Assembly: GCA_021018815.1 (NCBI GenBank)
Contig: JAITYX010000022.1
Span: 2,604,001-2,668,000, forward strand
DNA: 64,000 bases
Source: Talinum fruticosum
Lineage: Eukaryota > Streptophyta > Magnoliopsida > Caryophyllales > Talinaceae
Direction: 5' to 3'
In this document: positions 1-12,200 of the stretch, in pieces
Layout of the letters: every line of letters begins with the position of its first letter
How positions within the stretch are numbered: the first letter of the stretch is position 1
The notes under the pieces: generated by a model
Databases searched by the model: none
What the model saw: the letters and a program-made list of their open reading frames with translations, nothing else
Told to the model about the DNA's origin: nothing
Translations under genes and position numbers: made by a program

Positions 1-2410
1 CTCAGATCATTGCCTCATTGATGTAGATATCCTAGACAACTCTGGAGGTTTCAAAAATCCTTCAAATTTCTCAATACATGGACTGAACATGCATTATTCA
101 AACAGTAGTGTGCAAGAATGCTGGTATCTACTCGTCAAAGGGTGTTTGATGTTTCAGGTAGTACCTAAGATGAAAACCCTGAAGTATAAGCTGAAAGAGA
201 TGCATGGTCATTACTTTAAAGGCATTAGCTTTAAAGTATAACAGCTATACAATGAACTATTCCAAATCTAAGATGAGCTACAGAACAACCCTCTTTCTAT
301 TACCCTTCAGCAGTCTGAGAAGTACATATTGGGCAAATATATGAAGCGTAGGAAATATGAAGAATCTGTTCTCAGGCAGAGAGTAAAAGACCAATTATTG
401 AAATTTGGGGATGATAATAGTAAATATTTCCATATAGTTATTAAGCAAAAGAGATGCTTAAATACCATCCACAGAGTGATTGATAACCATGAAGAAAAAC
501 ATATTTCCAAGGAAGGCATATCATCTGCTTTCATCAACTTTTATACTGATCTATTAGGTACTCCAACAGAAACACTACCATTTGATACTAATTGGATCCT
601 TAATGGTCCTCTCCTTTCTTAAGAACATATTCACCAGCTAAATGCCCCATTTTTAGTGGCAGAAATAAAAGCAACCCTATTTAGTATGGATTTGAACAAA
701 GCTCCAGGTCTTAATGGCTACACAACACGTTTCTTTAAGCAAACATGGGATATCATATGTACAAATGTTTCACAACTATTCTTCAATTCTTCCAAAATGA
801 GCAACTACTCAAGCAACTGAATGCTACCCTGATCACTTTGTGTGCCCAAAAAGACAAATCCTACTAAGGTAACGGATTTCAGACCTTTTGCTCTTTGTAA
901 TGTACTGTAGAGTATCCAACCAGATGTTGTTAATTTAAGTCAAGGAGCTTTTGTTAAGAGTAGAAATATTACAGATAACATTTTTCGGGCTCATCAATTG
1001 GTGAAACACTATGAAAGGAAAGGGATATCACCCAGGGCCATATTGAAAGCTGACATAAGGAAAGCTTATGACACTATCACTTGTTCCTTTCTGGAAGCTA
1101 TGCTGTTGAATTTTGGGTTCCCCAGTAACTTTACAAGGTTGATCATGACCTGTGTCAATTCCACAAAATTTTCAGTCAATGTTAATGGAGAATCACAAGG
1201 TTATTTCTCTGGGGCAGGCTGAGACAGGGACACCCCTTCTTACCTTATCTATTTGTTCTTTGTATAAAAAGGTATTAGCTAGGTGCCTTGACTCAACTAT
1301 TTCATATATAATTCTCTCATTCCATCCCATATGTGCAAGAATCAGGTTAACACATCTTACATTTGCAGATGATGTGTTACTTTTTTTCTAGGGGTGATTT
1401 GCAGTCTATTTAGTACATATGACAGTGTTTTCAAACTTTCTCTAAGATTTATGGTCTATTAGCTAATCTTGATAAATCAGGTTTGTACTTGGAGGTGTTA
1501 GCATATCAGATCAACAAAATATTCTCCAAAATACAGGTTTTTCCTTGGGCATATTTCCATTCAGGTATCTGGGAATGCCTTTGTCTACTAAGAGGCTAAA
1601 TCATGGTATGTACCTACCTTTGGTGGATGAGATTATGCAGAAAATTTCTACATGGGCTGCCAAGAAACTCTCTTATGCCAGAAGAACACTCATTACTGCA
1701 GTACTATCAAGTTTGATCATCTTTTGGTCCCAAATTTTTATTCTTCCCCAGCATACTATCCACACCATAGAATCACTATGTAGTAATTCCTATGGAGTGG
1801 GACATTTGAGGGGAAAAAGATGGTCCTAGTTAGTTGGAAAAAGATCTTCCAACCATGTCAAAGTCTTGGATTAAATTTCAAGGAAATTCTAGCGTGGCAT
1901 AAAGCTTTATGTGCAAAATGGACGGGGAAATTTATGCATACTACTTCCATCTTCATTAAATGGGCTAAAGCATATAAGCTCTCAAGGAAGGATATTTTCC
2001 ATATTCAAGCTCGTGGTGATACTTGGGGGTGGAAAAACTTATTGCAATAAGAGATGAGCTAATCCGCTGCTTAGGTGATGTAAACAAAGCCAACCAGAGT
2101 ACATATTCCATCAAAATAGGGTATGCTTTATTTTTCCCTGCAGCAGATGTCCCTTGGTGGGGCACAGTATGGAAAAGTTGGCTTGGGATAGTCATAGAAT
2201 GATTTTGTGACTAGCTTATTTGGGGAGAGTATCCACTGCAAGGATGTTAGCAGCTAGGGAACCGGAAATAGAAGATCATAAACTGATGTGTGGTGAGAGT
2301 GGACAAGATAATTACCAACACCTACTCTTCTCCTGCTCATTTACTTGCACAATTTGGGGCGTAATTCTTAACTGTGCAAGGGTGCACCGAAGGAACTAGA
2401 ACTTTAGAGG
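1..2410 (+). mobile_element. L1-type LINE, ORF2 reverse transcriptase remnant (left end outside window)
   Basis: Conceptual translation in shifting plus frames gives plant non-LTR retroelement ORF2 in order. First comes the endonuclease-to-RT linker with the family signature around the 'LRQRVKDQLLKFGDDNSKYFH' stretch (about 376-440). The RT fingers follow ('DLNKAPGLNGY', about 690-720, and 'LKADIRKAYDTI', about 1046-1080). The catalytic FADD box lies at 1362-1373, with thumb and connection ('FRYLGMPLSTKRL' about 1560) after it. The zinc-finger-like zf-RVT motif (CGES..NYQHLLFSCSF, about 2290-2345) comes last. Stops and frameshifts occur every few hundred bases (for example at 620, 820, 1220 and 1390), so it is dead. 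The 5' part lies outside the window. The sequence stops resembling a LINE near 2410, before any RNase H domain, and no poly(A) tail is visible there. Confidence 0.88.
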
Positions 2411-2438
2411 GAATTGAAATGGTATCCAAGTATGGCAA

Positions 2439-3240
2439 GTGGAATACTCATTGTTTCCGGTGGAAAACGGGTGTGATGTGTGGATGATGATTCGAGAGAG
2501 AAGATTTATTCCTTCAGTCTGCGAGGGTGTAGTTCGATCGGATAGATTCCATGTGGCAGCTGCAGACCCTACAAAAGGCGAGGACCCGGGGTGGATACCG
2601 GGAACGCCCCTCCGACGCTCAAATTAATAAGTTGGACAGAGTGAATGAATCGAGAAAAATCTTCCTCGTTGTGCGTGAAGGAAAATTTCTTAGGATTTGG
2701 GGTTTGCTTACTGAGGTAAGGCTTTTTAGGAAATTGTGAGATTTTCCAAGAGAAGAAAGTGTTGGGATTTGTGTTGTGAACTCCCCATATGACGGTGGGG
2801 TAGGTGAGTATTTATAGAGAAATTTAATGGGAGTTTTTACGGTAATTAGGATGGAAACCGTAGCCCTAGTGGGATTTTGGGCCTTACCGGGCTTGCTAAA
2901 AGTGGGTTTTGGATCATACCTCCATCGTTCGACGGATGAGGCACAGCTGGCTAGTGACGTGGCGAGTAAGTCTGTAATCGTCCGGAAATATCCAAATCAT
3001 TTAGCCCCTCACATTCTACTTGCATGCTTCCCAAAGTAGGCAGCTTGAATGTAGAGCATTTACCGTTACTTTTTGTTGGTCCAAGCCTCTATAAATAGAG
3101 GGTGAAGTTGGTGGGAGTGGTAAACTTCCACTTCTTCCACTCATTTGCTCACTTCTTTCTTTTTGCTTGAATGAGGATGAGTCCTAGGTCGCTTCCTGCC
3201 AATTATTTAAAATTGTGCCCAAACTTTGACATGACAAACT
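2439..3240. repeat. Unclassified LTR-like repeat with two TATA boxes
   Basis: This block is richer in G/C than its surroundings and has no convincing reading frame. A TATAAATA motif lies on the plus strand at 3090-3097, just before a pyrimidine-rich leader. Another lies on the minus strand at 2809-2816. Such compact promoter motifs with no gene behind them are typical of LTRs or short LTR-type elements that have lost their internal part. I could not find paired TG..CA ends or a target-site duplication, so the class and exact borders are open. It follows the LINE remnant directly. Confidence 0.35.
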
Positions 3241-3951
3241 ATTATTTATATAATTATTAATTATCTAGTGTATAACATCTTATATGACATAAATCAAATT
3301 TTATGCCAATTAATACAATTGCATTGGAAAGAACAAAACTTTTTTATCCATTTCTTTTTTTAATACAAAAAGAGAACATATATCTAGTATGTATATCATG
3401 GAACTGCAATTATTTTATTGGAACTGCAAATAACAATTAAACATGTTAACTATCGGAACAATGTTCATCACTAATCTTATTAAATATTCAACGATAATAT
3501 AAAAAAATGTTCATAAATTACTGAATAAAAAATAACTCTAATATATTTCTAAAAATGCAACAATAATTGGCAATCTAAGCGCCAAATGTTATAAATAAAA
3601 ATTTTTTCAAAAATTTCATTATTATGCCAAGTAAATGTTTATTACAAAGCAATTTCAGAAGATTAATTATAACCTCAAAATTGAGAAACCAAGTAAGTGA
3701 AAATATCAAATATTTCAAAAAGTCCATCGTTATATTTAGTAAGTGTTCATCTCTATACCCAGTAAAAGTTCATCTCACGAAATCTTACAATTGTTTATCG
3801 ATGAAACAAATAAATATTCATCAATTATCAATAGTAAAAATAGCAATGACATATTTCCAGAAAACACAGTAGTAGTTTTAGAAATGGGCAAATCAAATAT
3901 CAGTCATTAAAATATTAAAAAATTTTAAAATATTCAACACTATATCTAAGG
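3241..3951. other. A/T-rich spacer, no feature seen
   Basis: Strongly A/T-rich intergenic DNA with short frames only. Nothing recognisable on either strand. Confidence 0.6.
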
Positions 3952-4085
3952 CTGGGCAATGGGTCGGGCCGGGCGTGCCCAAGGCCGGCCCATTAATATA
4001 AAGGTTGGGCTGGGTTAGGAAAAAACTAATAAGTCGGGCTAGGTAATGGGCCAGCTGACCCTAACCCGCCCTAAAATCTACTCTT
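3952..4085. mobile_element. hAT/MITE-like terminal segment, one end only
   Basis: The segment begins with GGCTGGGCAATGGGTCGGG and continues with GGGCCGGGC-type repeats, a composition typical of the subterminal part of plant hAT MITEs and very different from the A/T-rich flank. The expected inverted copy of the end was not found on the right, so the element is truncated or rearranged. It directly abuts the PEPC gene fragment, which makes transposon-mediated capture a possible explanation for that fragment (inference). Confidence 0.4.
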
Positions 4086-4480
4086 GGTTCCAACATGATC
4101 CGCCCATAATTACTACAACAATGCATGACTTAGAAGCTCTAACCACTACGTCCACTCAACAAACATAATGATCAAATAAAACCTCAAAAATCCACAAAAA
4201 CCCATCAGAATCAAACACAAGAGCACTATCCACACATAATCATCAATCAAATTAGCACAAACCCATATCAAAATTGACACTTATAATGCAAATCGGAGGC
4301 GACGAAACCAAAGAAATAAAGAGTCATACCGTCTCTCGCGTATGTTCTTCGTGCAGAGATTGAAGAATGTCGAGGAAACGATCAAGAAGTAAAGCATCGT
4401 ACTCGACAGGCTTATCATCCTCAGAAACTTTCCGGGGAACAAGAAGCCTCAAATGGGCATCAATTGAAGAATAGTCTATA
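4086..4480 (-). pseudogene. Phosphoenolpyruvate carboxylase gene fragment (exon 1 and start of intron 1)
   Basis: On the minus strand about 4476-4330 encodes '[19 protein letters not shown]' followed by '[16 protein letters not shown]' and '..RETV'. This is the highly conserved N-terminus of plant PEPC, the cytosolic enzyme that carboxylates phosphoenolpyruvate to oxaloacetate. The frame ends at ACG|GTATGA (4331-4326), which fits the end of exon 1 in plant PPC genes, and an intron-like A/T-rich stretch follows to about 4086. No second exon is present. Upstream, the usual start region with its regulatory serine is unrecognisable and the open frame runs into unrelated sequence. Because intron sequence is kept, the fragment was copied as DNA and not through mRNA. 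It lies between a G/C-rich transposon-like end and a LINE tail. It cannot make an enzyme. Family identity is strong; the capture mechanism is inference. Confidence 0.75.
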
Positions 4481-4739
4481 TCTAATGAACTTTCATTGTC
4501 ACATAAGAATATATGGACGTCGATCCATATAAAATTTTTTAAGCTATATCGCCATTGATCTATTCCAGACAATCCAACTTTGTATTTCTAAAAGGTTTGT
4601 CCAAGTTTCTTTTATTCTTTTTTCATTTTTCTTCATAATTTGGCAATGTTGAATATGTGCACAAAAGAATGTGTATAATTTCAGGATAGGGTAGGACATG
4701 AGTTCCAATGGACAGAATAATTTCCAAAACTTTCAATGC

Positions 4740-5165
4740 AGAGAGGTGTCACTGTTCTAACGGATGGAGCTTGGGACATAAACTCATGTAGAGAAGGGGC
4801 AGCATGGGTCTTCTTTGAGAACAATACTATCATCAACCAGGGTGTTTGGACAAGTCTATTACAAAATGCACTACAAACATGGCAATTGAGGGTGCACTTA
4901 GGGAGACACATTTCAGAGGTATCATAAATGTTTCCATCCGGATAGACGTGGCACAACCGGTGCAGGAAATTAGAGGAGATGTTACGTGTTCTAAGGAGTC
5001 GATCGTTTTGTGTCGGGCTATCATTAGTATGTTTCCTTTATTTGAGTCTGTTTCCGTTGTTAAAATCGGTAGGGATCGAGTCGAGTTGCCAACTCGCTTA
5101 GCTCATAGGTTAACTGTTATCTTATTTGTCTCCATTGCCAAAAAAAAAAAAAATTAGAGAGGTGT
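4740..5165 (+). mobile_element. 5'-truncated LINE 3' end (RNase H, poly(A), target-site duplication)
   Basis: The plus strand reads as the C-terminal RNase H domain of a plant LINE ORF2: 'VTVLTDGAWD', '..GAAWVFF' and, after a frameshift near 4900, 'VVKIGRDRVELPTRLAHR'. A 14-base poly(A) run follows at 5140-5153. The 10-mer agagaggtgt occurs at 4740-4749 and again at 5156-5165, just after the tail, and is best read as the target-site duplication of a severely 5'-truncated insertion. This makes the fragment independent of the LINE remnant at the window start. One reservation is that RNase H-like coding seems to begin very close to the left duplication, so part of the left copy could belong to the element. 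Confidence 0.7.
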
Positions 5166-5328
5166 TCATGTAGTTTAGAATTACTTTCAAAAATGGAGAT
5201 GTCCAAGTTGGTTTGATAAAGTTTAATTTGCATTGAAATGCTCTAGACTAGTTTTGAACTTCCAAGTTGTTTACGTAAAATATTTGTGCATGGATCAACT
5301 TTGTCGAATCCAATACCAAACCGAACCT

Positions 5329-5376
5329 AATCCAAACCCTGGGATCTCGCTTAATCCAAACCCTAGGATCTCGCTT
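5329..5376. repeat. 24-bp perfectly adjacent tandem duplication
   Basis: Two 24-base units (5329-5352 and 5353-5376) of the form AATCCAAACCCT[g/a]GGATCTCGCTT follow each other with a single mismatch. No associated gene. Confidence 0.85.
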
Positions 5377-5707
5377 ATGTAGAGTGTCTGATGTTTAATA
5401 TACCAACCTTACTTTTACGTTATAAAATCACAGAGAGGCTAGCTTATTTATGCGTGGATTTTAAAATATTCATCACCTAATGCTCTATAAAAAAAATTAA
5501 AAAAGGGAAGTAAATGATACTATAGATAGATATTTTTACTTTATCAAGTCTAACATCGACCTTAATTGAAGGACACTGACACTTATGCGAGTCTCACCTT
5601 AACGAGATGCTCTTCGTACTACTCAGTAAGGACAAGTTACTAACCCCAAGACTCCAAGAGGCCATGGTCTTTCCTTCAGTGAAATCCTATTGAAATCTTT
5701 TATGAAC

Positions 5708-5777
5708 AAGGTGAAAGCGTGATTTACCCTTTCCAAAAAAAAAAAAAAAGAAAAAAAAAAGGTGAAAGCTTGATTTA
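5708..5777 (+). mobile_element. Poly(A)-only micro-insertion with 19-bp direct repeats
   Basis: The 19-base word aaggtgaaagc[g/t]tgattta occurs at 5708-5726 and 5759-5777. Between the copies lies only CCCTTTCC followed by a long, nearly pure A run. Direct repeats of this size on either side of a poly(A) tail are the signature of target-primed reverse transcription. The insert is so short that only the last few bases of the template plus the tail were kept. Confidence 0.6.
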
Positions 5778-6230
5778 GTCCAAAAGGAATTATGTACATA
5801 ATTAAACAGACATAGCCAACTAAAGCACGGTTGTTCGATTTGATTTAAGCAACACTAGCACCAAGTTACGGTCGTAAACTTGGTTCATTCATTATACATA
5901 TCGAGCAAATGCTCAATATAAGCCAAACCTACTTTTAGGCAAAGTCCACACCGGGTTGAATCAGTCTCGCAAATCTTGCACATGATTTTGGTTCAACTCT
6001 AATCACGTATGGAGCAGTTTTCTCTGGTCTATTTACAAAAAAATAGTACATTGTACAACCAAATGATAACAATAGGCTAAATATACATTAGCATAATAGA
6101 AAGTAGAAACTAATGGTCTACTACAAAATTATGTAAAAAAAAGTGAACAGTTCTAATGGATGATTGAAGGGAGGTCAAAATCTTGTGAAGTTATGAAGAA
6201 TTTGAATATAAATCATCTGAAAGAACTTGA
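5778..6230. other. Downstream flank of THO1, nothing else seen
   Basis: A/T-rich sequence that should hold the 3' UTR and polyadenylation region of the minus-strand THO1 gene. I could not single out a poly(A) signal with confidence. Confidence 0.4.
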
Positions 6231-9200
6231 TCAACCTACTGCTTCTAGATCAACATCAGCATCGGTCTCCCCATCAATCATCCCTGGCTCAGCTTCTGCG
6301 TCAGTTTCTAGCTGCCCTGCTTCTGGGGCTTCAGGGGTCTCGGAACTCTGCTTTTGTGGCTCCTCGGGTGTGCCACCTTGAGAATTATTTCCAGTTATAG
6401 GTGTTGAATCCATGTCCATTGCTGCAGCTGGAGCTTCAAGATCAGTTCTGCCTCCATCACCATCCATCTCACTTGCGGGTATTGTGCTCTATTGATCAGA
6501 TATACAACCAATAAGATTCCCTAACATTATTCACATTCCATATTCTAAAACATCAAGATGCAAATTATTAGACCTGAAAAAGACATTTCAGGTTGGCTCT
6601 AAATGAATTGACGGAAAACTTGGTTAGATAGAAATCAATCATTTTGGGTTTAGGATGCATTTTAAGTGTACTATCAAGTTCTTGAACAAAGGTTGCAAAG
6701 AAAAATGCGGTGCACATCAATTACAATTTCAGACCAATTCTGTTTGGCTAGGTCAAATTTGGGGTTACTTAATCTGGGTTTAGTTATATGTCACTCTGGT
6801 GAGGTATTTTGCAAGTTCTACATGTTATGCACAAATGCCAGTGTTGCACCTGACATATACCAGCTTTATCTCATGACGTTTGCCCATGGTTAAGAACAAA
6901 TCTGAATGTGCTATTAGAAGATGCCCGGATGCGAGGATTTCTACACACTTTTTGACACACAGCAAGAATCTTAATCTCCCATTGGAAAATCCAAATCCAA
7001 CAAAGTATACTAAGCTTTTCTAAATGTATGTTCACAGAAGTTTAAAGGTTTACCTGGTTATCTTCTGATGGAGGTACAGAACCCTTAGTTTCATCCTTCT
7101 TTGCACGTTTGGTCTTTTCATTCGGTTTTGCCTGATATTTGGACCGTACCTCGGGAGGCAGAAGTTCTGGAGGCACAACCCCTTCAATGCCAAATTCAGT
7201 AAACTGCAAAACACAAAAGAAGTTTCCGTTTCTTATTTAACAGGATGATTTTTAATCCCTCTTGTTTATATGATAACTGTGAAAAGAATATATATTATAC
7301 CCGAGAGAAGCCTTCCAAATCCTGTCTAGCGGAAAACCGGAGACCTTTCCAGCAGTAGACCTGAACATGAGAAGAAAACATACTCAGACATCAGTGATGG
7401 AGCAGTTCACTGGAAAAAAAAAATCATGGAGCTGACCTATGAGCAAATAAATATTCCCAGAATATTTAATCCTTGAACTAAGATTTTCAATTATCCCTTT
7501 CTAATTTTAAACTTTATTTGATTAATATTTTAGGATTTCTAGAATTTGTAGAGTTATTGGCTAGTAATAATCCCCTCCAACAAGTGAGACTTTGACATAT
7601 TAAAATCTAGTAACTCCTTTTACATTATCTGTACGTGAGATTTCCTGGCAGACTACGGATTAGGTGTATTTTCAGAGTCTGAAAAGCAAGACGTAAAAAC
7701 CACCCAACGGATTTGAAGCTTGATTTTTGTTTCTTTTCCCATGGTTATTTTTGACATCTAAAGCATGCTAATAAACAAAATAAGGCCTAACTACAATCTG
7801 AAAAACCTTGAGTCAAATAAGCTATTGAAGTGCCATATTAAAGCCAAAATAGATAATTTAGCGAGTAGTCCTTGTGATCCCATTAAAAAAACAAATAGTA
7901 ACATGTCATCAAAGATGGGCATTAAAAAAGCTTATGAAGGCTGACCCTCATAATTGTCTTCACATTCATTTTAAGCAGAAAAACATAACTATTCGATTGG
8001 TTCATTCGGGGTCTACCCATCACAACCACAGCCCTGACCCTAAAATTTTCGGATTTTTGGGTTCAGCTAATCTCAAGGTCAAGTTAAGAAACTCTCATTC
8101 AATGCCCTAAAATCTTGGTCTGGATCAAGTTAGGGTCAGATAAATTTTTGTCAGGTCTAATATTATTTAGCTATAGTATTCATCGACACGAAACATCCTA
8201 TGTCACAAACACTGTTGGTGACATACTGTATAGTTGAATTTCTTATGACTAGACACCATAGGCAGCACATGAACAGAGAAAGGTGGGAAAACTCAAAGAT
8301 ACTAATTATAAGTTAAATGTTCTGCAACAGCAATCTGTCCCAAAACCAACCATAGAGTCGAGGATTCAGTAAATGGCAGGAAGACAGTAAAAGAGCACAT
8401 GCGCAAAACGTGAATGTGCAAATGGGAAATTAAGGTTATACAGATGACACAATGAGTAAAGGCATGGATTGAAATGCGGCCGTTCCGCAACAAAACGGCC
8501 ACATCGCAAAGGTTTTCAAGATGAGAACCGCATTTTCACCCTGCAACAGCCATGAAATGAAATGCAATTTCCGCATTAGAGTGAGTTTGTCATATTGCTA
8601 CCGAAACCGCGTTTTGAATCCCTGAGATTCATTTTCTGAAAGAAATACTTCAGTTTGCCTTGTGAATTCCATTTTGTTTCAACGTCTCCCCCTCCCCCAC
8701 CAAAAAAAAAAAGCGGAAGGTTTTCCCGAATCTTCTGAAGTGTCTAGGTGAAAAGTCATCCAAAAATTAATGAGAAAAATATGGACCTTGTTCAAGAGGC
8801 CTGATCTTGAATTTGGCAGTGTGATGGGAGACATTTAATGTAGTCAGCACCAATGCACCTCAAATAGCACTAAATGGACAAACTAATGGTTAGCAAGTGA
8901 AGGTGCTCAAGTCTGATGCAGGTAGCAGAGATAAATATGTCCACAGTGGTTTTGTGGCCACATCAAGGACAAAATAAGAAATGAAAATACCCAAATAAAG
9001 GTCAGAGTTTAAGATTTATTTCAGCCGAACATCAATGAATAGGAAATTTGAGGTGATACAGGATTCACACGATTGAACCTATCTATGGGGTACTTCCATC
9101 TCTAATTCCCATTTTTCCCCTCTTTGTAGCTTATTTTGAGTTTGCCATGTGATTTTGTGCTCATGCATTGGCAATGCTCCTCCTGAATGAAAATCAATCT

Positions 9201-12200
9201 TTCACATTCTTGTAAGTGTCCTTTCTTCTTCTTTTTTGGGTGGTGGGGGCAGATTAGTAGTCAACCACCAATTATATTTGGACACAAGGGGATGCCACCC
9301 ATTTACTAAAAGGGGAAAAGAAAAATTATCATGCTTTCAAGCTCTCATGAACGATCTTATCTACAAAATACATGGTGGTCAAAATGTCAGCCACTATTCA
9401 GCAAAAGACTCCACTACGGAGTTCCCAAAAATTAAGTTTGAACAACTGACGAGAAATGAATTTTCCCTAAACAATATGTTGATTTCTAATCATCTTCCCC
9501 ATACCCAACTGTTCTTCATCCTCCTTTTCCAACTCACCAAAACATTAACATTTTACTGATATGAAAGATTTTCAGGAATTTATTTTTCAAACTCTTTTGT
9601 GTAACTTTCCAAAATATTTAGAGGACCTCAGAAATGGCTCCTCTAGTTGGCAAAGGTAAGGATGCTTACAATGGGATTTCTTCAATCCCCACTTCGGGAA
9701 AGATGCTCACCGTGGATTTTCTGGTTTTTGTTCTGGAGCCAATTGATGTCAATTAAAAAAGAAAATAGGTGACACAGCCAGCTCCATGTCATGAAAATGT
9801 TGACTTTTAATGTCCTTGTAACATGTTACACATTTGTTCTTGTTGTTAGTGGATAACTGACAATGATCCACATTGAAAATTCAAGCTCATTTCAAAATGC
9901 CAACTAGAGAGATAACATAGATAATTGGTCCAACCCAAAGAAAAATGACATTCATTAACCAGTAGGAGTCACATGTATCCTCAATAAAAGGTCAATGCCA
10001 AATACACCAATGCAGCCTCTCAAGTACAAAAGTTACCAAAAATTACCTTACTATTTTTGTGATGATACTCAGCTTCTATTCCAGCAGATGGATCCATCTG
10101 TTATACAAGTTCATCATTTGTTGAGGGTCAGAATCTCATAGACAGGAATGGAGACACGGGAAGAAAAGGGAAAATTCTCAATAAGATGAACAGTATTAGA
10201 AAATTTTGCAATGTGATAAAACAAAAGGGTGGTATGTACATCTTCAGCCAATGGCTTCCAGTAGTCGGAGATAGCCGGAACCCGGACGCGATCAGGATCA
10301 GTGAGAGCATTCTGTAAAGCAGACCCAATCACACCATAAGTAAATATGTGAAAATGAGGGAAAGAGACGCTCACATTATGAAAGGACTAATGTTTTGTAA
10401 CATATCCAAAAATTTCAGCATAACTGACGCACTGGATTCTGATCAGCCCATTTCCACAGCTGAGAAAGTTCTTTGTTCCCTAGTCTCCACCGTGGCCGAC
10501 TGCAAGGTCACAGAATCATCATTCATATTTCTGAAGTCTGAAGTCTGAGGTAAGGCTACCAGGAACACCAACAGATTTTTAACCAAACAAAGATGGACGA
10601 AACTTGTTAAAGATTATTTCAATAGCCATCTCAAGTACAACTCATAGATAGCAGCATAATGCAGTCAACAAAAAACCACAGTTATGATATTGGGGACAAT
10701 ACTATTTTTTTCTGGGAAATATAAGATAAGGCTAAATATGAAAGTCAAGAGCCAACTATATCTCCAAAACCCTGAGTACACAAATTGTTCATGACAGGAT
10801 AATGTGTTTTGATGATGGGAAACACACGTGTTCACAGCAAAATCAATCACATCATTTTTCCTTTTTTTGGGGGACGGGGCGTGGAATAAGTCATAAGATA
10901 GAAAGCTCAGCAAGGCAGCACCCTCCAACTAAAGAAAATAAAGAGAAAAACGGAACACAAGGACCAAGCCAACAGGTATTGATCAGGACAGTGATTACAC
11001 ACATTCACATCCCTAGATCCCCCATTAGTAGGTTCCACACTGTGTATTGTTACAGTTTTTAACTGTTACTATTGTTGTTGCAATTAATGGTAGTGACGGT
11101 GGTATGTCAGTGTTATTTTGTCCAGAACTGCAATGAAGCAATCCAAAAGATCATTTTTGACATATATTGAGGCAACTGATTTCCTTGTGATATTAGACTG
11201 TGCAATGGCTTACATGCCAAAGTGGAGCTTCAGGATCTAAACCTGGAAAAGAAAAAAAAGTGAAGTCAAATTCCACTTTGGCATGTGAGCCATTATGTTT
11301 AATCACCTTCTCATGGGAAATTTTTGTCTTGAAGTGCATACAAGACCATTCCACATTATATGCAGATTTTTGTTAATAAGAACCAAGCATGCCAGGACCA
11401 GAACATATGACCTTTAGATTAGCCTGCATTGTCCATTTAATGAAGAGATACTCAACCATGGGTGTATAATCTGATGTCTCCGGCCTGGATAGAAGTTGAA
11501 TGATTAACAAATACGAGGCAACATCATAATATGTTCTGAATCTCATGTCGGCAACAAATAAAACTTGGGTTTTTAGTGAGAAGCCACTCATAAAAAGATG
11601 TTTGAGAAGAAGATTACAGAGGGGAATAGGAAGTTGGGCTCTGGACAAAAAGAAGGCCGGGGATCAATCAGGAAAGATTAAGTGGAGATGAAACCTATAG
11701 ACTTCAAGGTGGAACAGCACTGCACTAATATCAAAAAAAAAACTTTTCCCCGCTAGAAATATTGAAGAAAGTTAAATGCACTAGAATGGCTATGAAAGAC
11801 TATCCTAGCTTTCAACCATAAAAAGTTGATGTAAAGTCAAGCTTGTTCCTTGATACATTGCAAAAAGAAGCATTTTTTAAATGAGTAATCAAAAGTATAT
11901 ACGAGATACCAAGGGGGTGAAGTGGTGACACCATATACAAAAGGGCTAAATACAAAAATCACCATGCCTTCATGCTCTCATGCCAAGAGAGACACCTTCG
12001 TACCACATTTGAGCACTTGGATCCAACTACAAAATTTCACAGAAAATAGAGCTTGGAATCCAAAAGGGACAAAGCTTTGACCTCAATCTGTCAGTTCCTT
12101 TCTTTCCGCATATAATGCAAAAGAGCCAAAGGAACCAACTTCCAAATTCCAAGAACCCAGCTCTTTTTCAAGCTATTTCTCCAAGCTACCAAAATATCTT

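Noticed and set aside
9236..9559. 107-residue plus frame
   Set aside because: Overlaps the antisense of a LINE 3' fragment and has low-complexity content with no domain.
11220..11245. Splice-acceptor-like CCAG followed by sequence in the large THO1 intron, considered as the exon after segment 15
   Set aside because: It gives an immediate stop and no family match. The true segment with 'RPRWRLGNKELSQLW' lies at 10433-10499 and joins in phase.
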